A stretch of 10,305 nt of DNA, taken from the NCBI GenBank assembly GCA_035476575.1, contig DATILL010000004.1:1-10305 (forward strand). Direction: 5' to 3'. Made by a program: the position numbers and the translations under genes. Origin of the DNA: DATILL01 sp035476575. Its GTDB lineage: Bacteria > Actinomycetota > Actinomycetes > Mycobacteriales > JACQDL01. The notes beneath the pieces are model-generated. The model did not search any database and had not been told where the DNA came from. It was given only the letters and a program-made list of their open reading frames with translations. The first letter of the stretch is position 1; the number at the start of each line of letters is the position of its first letter. Of the stretch, positions 5,791 through 10,305 are shown piece after piece.

Positions 5791-6813
5791 TCAGAGCACG
5801 GCGCCGTCGTCCGGGTCGTCGAAGCGGTCCTCACGTAGTCGCAGCACCAGCAGGCCAGTAGCGCTGACCAGTGCCAGCACGCCGAGCGCCAGCCCGGAGT
5901 CCGAGCCGAACCCCATCAGGTTCGGAAAGAGCAGCAGCAACGCACCGATGACGATCAACCCGAGCGCCAGGATTGTCTGCCTGGACAGCCGGGGCACCGG
6001 CGGCGGGGGCGGCGGGACGTAGTGGTCCCCGGCGTCGGCCGGGGGCTGGGCCGCCGCGTGGGTCGCCGCCTCGGGCCTGGCCTGGGCCGGCTCGACCGCG
6101 GCATGCCGGCCAGCCTGGCGCGGCGGCTCGGGCTGGTCCGCCGGCTCGGCCGGCTTCGGTTCGGCCGGGGCAGCCGTCCGGTCCGGCTCCGTCCGGCCCG
6201 TGCTGCCCGCCGCGGTCGGCGCGGTCGGCGCGGCGCGGCCCGACCCGCGGTTCGGGCCGTCCACATCCTCCGCCACCGGCCACGGCGGCACCGCCAGGCT
6301 GGTCGGGTCGCTGTCGTAGCGGGCGATGATGTCCAGCCAGGACTGCTCCTCCGCCGGGTCGGCCAGGCCGTGCGACGGCGCCTCGTCGGGTAGGGCGTGC
6401 TGGTCAGCGGGGTCGCCGGGCCAGCCGTCCGGCCGCTCGGCGTCGTCGCGCCGGCTGGCCCGCCGTACCGGGTCCGCGGACGGTGTCGCCGGTGGCCCCG
6501 CAGCCGTCTCCGCGCCCGCGTTGGCGCTGGTCTCGGCGTGGATGACGTCTCTCGCGGTCTCGCGCAGGTCGCGGTCGACCCACAGCCGGTCGGTGGGTGG
6601 GCTGGGCACCGAGGCGGCCCGGGTGTACGGCTCGACGTCCATCGCCGGCTCCAGGTACGCCGGGACGCCGGCCAGCTTCAGCACGTCGAGCAGGTGCTCG
6701 CCGATACGCGGGTCGACGTCCAGCAGCGGGATGAAGCGCTCCGCGTTCAGCCCGTTGTCACGCCGCCCGCGCCGCGGGGGCACCGGCTGCTCGTCGTACG
6801 GTCCGCCCTGCAT
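5791..6813 (-). CDS. Proline-rich protein of unknown function with two C-terminal membrane segments
   Basis: The product has 340 residues in three parts. Residues about 18-95 look folded (RFIPLLDVDPRIGEHLLDVLKLAGVPAYLEP, then DRLWVDRDLRETARDVI). The pattern 'loss of L-x-x-AGVPAY ... LWV-D-L..AR..I' resembles DUF2007-type putative signal-transducing domains, a tentative reading. Residues about 95-272 are a disordered, Pro/Ala/Glu-rich linker ending in six prolines. Two hydrophobic helices follow at about 280-297 and 306-324, then an acidic tail (REDRFDDPDDGAVL). With no signal peptide, the N-terminal domain and tail are probably cytoplasmic and anchored by a helical hairpin. The ATG lies 6 bases after the hydrolase stop, so the two are cotranscribed. 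Function is unknown. Confidence 0.85.
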   Translation of the reverse strand: MQGGPYDEQPVPPRRGRRDNGLNAERFIPLLDVDPRIGEHLLDVLKLAGVPAYLEPAMDVEPYTRAASVPSPPTDRLWVDRDLRETARDVIHAETSANAGAETAAGPPATPSADPVRRASRRDDAERPDGWPGDPADQHALPDEAPSHGLADPAEEQSWLDIIARYDSDPTSLAVPPWPVAEDVDGPNRGSGRAAPTAPTAAGSTGRTEPDRTAAPAEPKPAEPADQPEPPRQAGRHAAVEPAQARPEAATHAAAQPPADAGDHYVPPPPPPVPRLSRQTILALGLIVIGALLLLFPNLMGFGSDSGLALGVLALVSATGLLVLRLREDRFDDPDDGAVL

Positions 6814-6819
6814 CCCCGG

Positions 6820-7617
6820 CTACCCCTTCGTAGCCTCGTCCGAGGTGTTCTCGGCCTTCCCCCGGCCGCCCGGCGCCCGGTCGTGGAACCACCGCACGCT
6901 CGTCGCGAATATCTCCGGGGCGTCGTTGTCCAGGGTAGCGACATGGAAGCTGTCTTCCAGCACCCGCTCGGTGGTGTCGATGCTCGACACGCCGGCGAGC
7001 ACGACCCGGCTGTTCACCGGCTGCACGACGTGGTCGACCCGGCTGCGGAACAGCAGCAGCGGCTGGGTGACCCGCGGCAGGTCGGCCCGCACCACCGACC
7101 ACATCTGCCGCAGCGACAGCGCCGCCTTGAGCGGGGACACGCGGTAGGCGACCTCGTTGGCCCCCGGCTTCTTGATGTCGTTGCCGATGGCCGCCCAGCC
7201 CGGCAGCAGCCGGCCGAGGATCGGCAGCAGGTACCTCTGGTCGAGCCGCTCAGTGGTGACCGACGGGTTGACCAGCACCAGCCCGGCAAGGGCGGCGCCC
7301 TTGGTCTGGGCCAGCCGCAAGGTCAGCCCGCCGCCCATCGACAGCCCGCAGGCGAACACCGTCTCGCAGCGCCCGGCCAGCTCGTCGAAGGCCCGCTCCA
7401 GCTCGCCGTACCAGTCCGTCCAGCGGGTCAGGTTGGCGTCGCGCCAGCGGGTGCCGTGCCCGGGCAGCAGCGGCACCCGGACGGTGAGTCCCTCGGCGGC
7501 CAGGTGCCGCGCCCACGGGCGCATGCTGCTCGGGCTGCCGGTGAACCCATGACACAGGACAACGCCGACGGGCCCGCCGTCGGCATGGAAGGGCTCGGCA
7601 CCCGCCATCAGGGACAC
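6820..7617 (-). CDS. Alpha/beta hydrolase, carboxylesterase / monoacylglycerol-lipase type
   Basis: The product has 265 residues, about the length of small carboxylesterases of the Est30 / monoacylglycerol lipase group. HGFTGS (23-28) forms the oxyanion-hole strand. GLSMGG places the nucleophile at S93. D195 (in RSRVDHVV) and H225 (in DSFHVATLD) complete the triad. LPGHGTRW (51-58) is typical of this group. It should cleave esters of medium or long acyl chains in the cytoplasm; the natural substrate is unknown. I use GTG 7617 because related actinobacterial proteins begin M-x-x-M-x-GAEPF; ATG 7608 is the alternative. No clear Shine-Dalgarno is seen. It leads the minus-strand cluster and is divergent from an acyltransferase gene. 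The hydrophilic C-terminal 18 residues (GGRGKAENTSDEATKG) are probably disordered. Confidence 0.92.
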   Translation of the reverse strand: MSLMAGAEPFHADGGPVGVVLCHGFTGSPSSMRPWARHLAAEGLTVRVPLLPGHGTRWRDANLTRWTDWYGELERAFDELAGRCETVFACGLSMGGGLTLRLAQTKGAALAGLVLVNPSVTTERLDQRYLLPILGRLLPGWAAIGNDIKKPGANEVAYRVSPLKAALSLRQMWSVVRADLPRVTQPLLLFRSRVDHVVQPVNSRVVLAGVSSIDTTERVLEDSFHVATLDNDAPEIFATSVRWFHDRAPGGRGKAENTSDEATKG

Positions 7618-7735
7618 CGGAGCATCGTTGCACGCCCAGGGTGGCGCCGCGAGCCCCCTCGCCGGCCTGCCGCGGGCACTGCCCGTGGCGTTGCTGTCCC
7701 GCCGTCAGGTCCATGCCGGCGAGCCGCATTCGCGC

Positions 7736-7741
7736 AGGGTA
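7736..7741 (-). promoter_or_regulatory. Candidate -10 element for the hydrolase cluster
   Basis: TACCCT on the minus strand is a TANNNT-type -10 about 120 bases upstream of the hydrolase start. It is the best -10 candidate I see on this strand in the divergent spacer. Curiously, an ATG follows after exactly six bases (7729) but in a different frame from the hydrolase. Confidence 0.35.
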
Positions 7742-7772
7742 GGCCTGCCGGAGTAGAACTCGTCACGTGTCG

Positions 7773-7821
7773 TTGTGTCCGGGCTGCCCCGGTCCGTAGT
7801 CTGCGGAAGCGTGAGGGGAGG
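7773..7821 (+). promoter_or_regulatory. Promoter and ribosome-binding site of the acyltransferase gene
   Basis: TTGTGT (7773-7778), an 18-base spacer and TAGTCT (7797-7802) make a plausible housekeeping sigma promoter. Transcription would start near 7809, giving a leader of about 18 bases. GGAGG at 7817-7821 lies 5 bases before the ATG at 7827. Confidence 0.5.
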
Positions 7822-7826
7822 TCGGC

Positions 7827-8594
7827 ATGTGGTACTGGTTGTTCAAGCACGTCCTGATCGGGCCATGGCTGCGCCTTCTCTTCCGGATCACCGTCGAGGG
7901 TGAGGAGAACCTCCCCGACCACGGGCCGGCGATCCTGGCCGGCAACCACCTGTCGTTCTCCGACAGCTTCTTCATGCCGGCGGTCGTCGGCCGGCGGGTC
8001 ACCTTCCTGGCCAAGGCGGAGTACTTCACCGGCAAGGGGCTGAAGGGTTTCATCAGCCGGTGGTTCATGAGCGCGGCGGGCCAGGTCCCGATCGACCGGG
8101 CCAGCGGGTCGGCGGCCCAGGACGCGCTGGACACTGGCAAGCGGGTGCTCGCGGAGGGCAAGCTGCTCGGGATCTACCCGGAGGGCACCCGGTCGCCGGA
8201 CGGCCGGCTCTACCGTGGCAAGACCGGGGTGGCCCGGATGGCGCTGGAGGCGGGCGTCCGCGTCATCCCGGCCGCGGTGATCGGCACCGACAAGGCCCAG
8301 CCGCCCGGCAAGATCATCCCGAGGCTCGGCGCCCGGGTCACAGTGCGCTTCGGCAAGCCGCTGGACTTCTCCCGCTACGAGGGGATGGCCGGCGACCGGT
8401 TCGTCGAGCGGTCGATGTCCGACGAGATCATGTACGAGCTGATGCTGCTGTCCGGCCAGGAGTACGTCGACGTCTACGCCGCCAAGGTGAAGAACGCGCT
8501 GGCCAAGGGCAAGTCGCTGGACGAGGCGACGGAGCGGGCCGGCGTGCCGGCCGCGCGGGCCGGCGAGCGGACCTCCGCTGACCAGGCGAGCTGA
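7827..8594 (+). CDS. PlsC-type acyltransferase (1-acyl-sn-glycerol-3-phosphate acyltransferase family)
   Basis: Transfers an acyl chain to a lysophospholipid-type acceptor at the inner face of the membrane. The product has 255 residues. Motif I is NHLSFSD with H41 and D46 in the required H-x4-D. Motif II is QVPIDR at 86-91, motif III EGTRS at 119-123 and motif IV VIPAAVIGTD near 147-155. A hydrophobic N-terminal stretch (about 4-19) fits membrane attachment. The strong GGAGG site fixes the ATG. It belongs to the same family as mycobacterial Rv2182c. The next gene resembles Rv2179c, so the neighbourhood is partly conserved across Actinobacteria. The acceptor (phosphatidic acid synthesis or mannolipid acylation) cannot be told from sequence. 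The C-terminal 30 residues are Ala/Arg-rich and probably disordered. Confidence 0.93.
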   Translation: MWYWLFKHVLIGPWLRLLFRITVEGEENLPDHGPAILAGNHLSFSDSFFMPAVVGRRVTFLAKAEYFTGKGLKGFISRWFMSAAGQVPIDRASGSAAQDALDTGKRVLAEGKLLGIYPEGTRSPDGRLYRGKTGVARMALEAGVRVIPAAVIGTDKAQPPGKIIPRLGARVTVRFGKPLDFSRYEGMAGDRFVERSMSDEIMYELMLLSGQEYVDVYAAKVKNALAKGKSLDEATERAGVPAARAGERTSADQAS

Positions 8595-8609
8595 CCAGGC
8601 GAGCTGACC
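8577..8609. repeat. 13-bp tandem repeat over the acyltransferase stop codon
   Basis: GCTGACCAGGCGA occurs at 8577-8589 and 8590-8602, with a partial third copy (GCTGACC) at 8603-8609. The TGA stop (8592-8594) lies in the second copy. Slippage would alter only the 3' end of the gene and the short spacer. Probably a recent replication-slippage product. Confidence 0.8.
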
Positions 8610-8641
8610 GGTCGTGCCACGCCGGAGCGCCGGGTGAGCCA

Positions 8642-8647
8642 TAGGGT
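8642..8647 (+). promoter_or_regulatory. Candidate -10 element for a leaderless exoribonuclease gene
   Basis: TAGGGT is followed by exactly six bases (GGCGCG) and GTG 8654. There is no Shine-Dalgarno sequence. The TANNNT-n6-GTG arrangement is typical of leaderless genes in Actinobacteria. No convincing -35 is visible. Confidence 0.5.
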
Positions 8648-8653
8648 GGCGCG

Positions 8654-9160
8654 GTGCCGCGTAGATACTTCTTCGACTGCGAGTTCATTGAGGACGGCGT
8701 GACTGTCGATCTCGTCTCGATCGGGGTGGTGGACGAGACCGGCCGGGAGTTCTACGCGGTCTCCACCGAGTTCGACCCGGCCAAGGCGATCCCCTGGGTC
8801 CGTCGCAACGTGCTGGACAAGCTGCCCAGCCCCGGCCATCCGGTGTGGCGGTCCCGGGCCGCCATCCGTACCGACCTGATTGCCTTCCTCACCGAGCCGG
8901 GCGAGGAGATCGAGCTGTGGGCCTGGTACTCGGCGTACGATCATGTCGCGCTCTGCCAGCTCTGGGGCGCCATGCCGGACCTGCCCCGGCCGATCCCGCG
9001 TTTCACCCACGAGCTGCGGCAGCGCTGGGAGGACGCCGGCCGGCCGGTCCTGCCGGCCGCCCCGCGCGACCAGCACAACGCGCTGGCGGACGCCCGGCAC
9101 AACCTGGCCCGGTGGCGCGCCATGTCGGCGACCGGGCTGGGGCAGGCGACCAGCGACTAA
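8654..9160 (+). CDS. DEDDh 3'-exoribonuclease, Rv2179c-like (RNase T superfamily)
   Basis: Degrades RNA from the 3' end using two metal ions. The product has 168 residues, the length of mycobacterial Rv2179c, often annotated as polyadenylate-specific 3'-exoribonuclease AS. All five DEDDh residues are visible: D8 and E10 in FFDCEF, D96 in SAYDHVAL, and H141 and D146 in HNALADARHN. No RNA-binding or other extra domain is present. Translation starts at GTG 8654, probably leaderless. It follows the acyltransferase by 59 bases and ends 49 bases before the phosphofructokinase start, all on the plus strand. This order recalls the mycobacterial Rv2179c-Rv2182c area. The natural RNA target is unknown. 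Confidence 0.92.
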   Translation: MPRRYFFDCEFIEDGVTVDLVSIGVVDETGREFYAVSTEFDPAKAIPWVRRNVLDKLPSPGHPVWRSRAAIRTDLIAFLTEPGEEIELWAWYSAYDHVALCQLWGAMPDLPRPIPRFTHELRQRWEDAGRPVLPAAPRDQHNALADARHNLARWRAMSATGLGQATSD

Positions 9161-9164
9161 CCGC

Positions 9165-9206
9165 TAGCCTCTGGTCCGACGTCACGGGGACGTCCAGAGG
9201 AGGGAA
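9165..9206 (+). promoter_or_regulatory. Promoter, inverted repeat and ribosome site before the phosphofructokinase gene
   Basis: TAGCCT (9165-9170) is a TANNNT-type -10 placed right after the exoribonuclease stop. It overlaps an interrupted dyad: CTCTGG (9169-9174) with CCAGAG (9194-9199), and inside it GACGTC (9178-9183) with GACGTC (9189-9194) around ACGGG. The Shine-Dalgarno AGGAGGG overlaps the right edge and lies about 6 bases before ATG 9210. The dyad could be an operator or a short leader hairpin. Confidence 0.45.
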
Positions 9207-9209
9207 GTA

Positions 9210-10238
9210 ATGCGTATCGGCGTACTCACCGGTGGTGGCGACTGTCCTGGCCTGAACGCGGTCATCCGTGCCGTGGTCCGCAAGGGGATCGGCGCCTACG
9301 GTCATGAGTTCCTGGGCTTTCGCGACGGCTGGCGCGGAGCGATCGAGGGCCAGACCATGCCACTGGACCTGCTGTCGGTGCGCGGCATCCTGCCCCGTGG
9401 CGGCACCATCCTCGGCTCGTCCCGGACCAACCCGTACAAGGTCGACGGCGGGGTGGAGGCGATCAAGGCCACGCTGGCCCGGCTCAGGGTCGACGCGCTG
9501 GTGGCCATCGGCGGCGAGGACACCCTCGGCGTGGCCCGCCGGCTCACCGTCGACGGGGTGCCGGTCGTCGGCGTACCGAAGACGATCGACAACGACCTCG
9601 GCGCCACCGACTACACCTTCGGCTTCGACACCGCGGTCAACATCGCGATGGAGGCGATCGACCGGCTGCACACCACCGCGGAGTCGCACCACCGGGTGCT
9701 GATCGTGGAGCTGATGGGGCGGCACGCCGGCTGGATCGCGCTGCACGCCGGCACCGCGGGCGGGGCGAACGTGATCCTGATCCCGGAGCGGCCGTTCGAC
9801 ATCGGCAAGGTGTGCGAGTACATCGAGGGCCGGTTCGAGGCGCACTACGCCTGCATCGTGGTGGTGGCCGAGGGTGCCACCCCGGCCGAGGGCACGATGG
9901 CGGTGCAGACCGGAGAGCTGGACGCGTTCGGGCACGTCCGGCTCGGCGGGATCGGGCAGCGGCTGGCCGACGAGATCGAGGCCCGGACCGGTCGGGAGGC
10001 CCGGGTGACGGTGCTCGGCCACCTGCAGCGGGGCGGCACGCCGACGGCGTTCGACCGGGTGCTGGCCACCCGGTTCGGGCTGCAGGCGATCGACGCGGTG
10101 CAGGAGGGCGCATACGGCACGATGGTCGCGCTGCGCGGCACCGACATCGTGCGGGTGCCGCTGGCCGAGGCCACCGACGAGCTGAAGACGGTGCCGCTGG
10201 AGCGGTACCGCGAGGTCGAGGTCTTCTTCGGCGTCTAA
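9210..10238 (+). CDS. pfkA: 6-phosphofructokinase, predicted PPi-dependent or mixed-substrate type (group III)
   Basis: Phosphorylates fructose 6-phosphate to the 1,6-bisphosphate in glycolysis; PPi-dependent enzymes also run in reverse. The product has 342 residues, as usual for actinobacterial short-form enzymes. Motifs: GGGDCPGLNA (8-17), IGGEDT (100-105), PKTIDNDL with catalytic D127 (123-130), LMGRHAGW, and GHLQRGG. The phosphoryl-donor site has D104 and K124. E. coli ATP-dependent enzyme has glycine at both positions, whereas Asp and Lys mark PPi-dependent enzymes such as that of Amycolatopsis methanolica. I therefore predict PPi use. The numbering coincides with that of the E. coli enzyme. 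The start is set by AGGAGGG upstream. A hairpin 14 bases after the stop probably ends the transcript. Confidence 0.95.
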   Translation: MRIGVLTGGGDCPGLNAVIRAVVRKGIGAYGHEFLGFRDGWRGAIEGQTMPLDLLSVRGILPRGGTILGSSRTNPYKVDGGVEAIKATLARLRVDALVAIGGEDTLGVARRLTVDGVPVVGVPKTIDNDLGATDYTFGFDTAVNIAMEAIDRLHTTAESHHRVLIVELMGRHAGWIALHAGTAGGANVILIPERPFDIGKVCEYIEGRFEAHYACIVVVAEGATPAEGTMAVQTGELDAFGHVRLGGIGQRLADEIEARTGREARVTVLGHLQRGGTPTAFDRVLATRFGLQAIDAVQEGAYGTMVALRGTDIVRVPLAEATDELKTVPLERYREVEVFFGV

Positions 10239-10252
10239 CCCGATTTTCGCTG

Positions 10253-10280
10253 TGGTCACCTATGCGCCTTGTGGTGACCA
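10253..10280 (+). terminator. Hairpin downstream of the phosphofructokinase gene
   Basis: TGGTCACC (10253-10260) and GGTGACCA (10273-10280) are perfect 8-bp arms with a 12-base loop, 14 bases after the stop codon. TTCGTT follows, a weak substitute for a T-tract. It may terminate the transcript or be an operator for a gene beyond the window. Confidence 0.5.
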
Positions 10281-10305
10281 TTCGTTGCCCCCGACCCACG
10301 AAAGG

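Noticed and set aside
4479..5861. 460-codon plus-strand frame
   Set aside because: Antisense to the TIGR00300 gene, with a composition of Asp/His/Arg/Val-rich shadow sequence and no recognisable domain.
6397..7857. 486-codon plus-strand frame
   Set aside because: Runs antisense across two well-supported genes and the divergent promoter region; no domain or ribosome site.
7608..8642. 344-codon minus-strand frame
   Set aside because: Antisense to the acyltransferase, which has all four family motifs and a strong ribosome site.
1..10305. Mobile element, phage, toxin-antitoxin, defence or secondary-metabolite system
   Set aside because: No transposase, integrase, terminal repeats, nuclease/antitoxin pair or biosynthetic core enzyme; all recognised genes are metabolic or housekeeping types.

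Overview
The window is high-GC, densely packed bacterial DNA. Coding codons end mostly in G or C, GTG starts are common, and several genes look leaderless. The gene families and the order acyltransferase / RNase T-like exoribonuclease / PPi-type phosphofructokinase point to an actinobacterium, plausibly Micromonosporaceae. That family placement is inference, made without a database search.

Layout. (A) Positions 1-3498, minus strand: a nitrate-assimilation block. A NarK-type nitrate/nitrite porter is followed by the catalytic subunit of assimilatory nitrate reductase, which runs off the left edge. The 277-base spacer between them holds a strong 38-bp palindrome with the layout of a GlnR operator, a hairpin over the nitrate reductase ribosome-binding site, a 15-bp tandem repeat and a terminator-like hairpin. 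(B) 3499-4164: about 670 bases with no convincing gene. It holds a second weaker GlnR-like site near narK, several perfect inverted repeats, two pairs of 9-bp direct repeats and a run of hairpins. (C) 4165-7617, minus strand: a compact cluster of an alpha/beta hydrolase (esterase/lipase type), a proline-rich protein with two C-terminal membrane segments, a TIGR00300 / LOR-SDH-domain protein (a family linked to ornithine-to-proline conversion) ending in a His-rich repeat tail, and an unrecognised 75-residue ORF. A hairpin terminator follows. (D) 7827-10238, plus strand, divergent from C: a PlsC-type acyltransferase, a DEDDh exoribonuclease resembling mycobacterial Rv2179c, and a phosphofructokinase with the residues of PPi-dependent enzymes, followed by a hairpin.

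How they fit together. Block A imports nitrate and reduces it to nitrite, probably under nitrogen control. The TIGR00300 protein may feed the same economy by releasing ammonia from ornithine, but that link is inference. The hydrolase and acyltransferase flank one divergent promoter region and both suggest lipid or ester metabolism. The phosphofructokinase is central carbon metabolism.

I found no rRNA, tRNA, CRISPR array, insertion sequence, phage gene or secondary-metabolite core gene. Nothing here is clearly a new system. The most novel-looking items are the His-tailed TIGR00300 protein with its unknown partners, the 75-residue orphan ORF and the palindrome-rich non-coding block.
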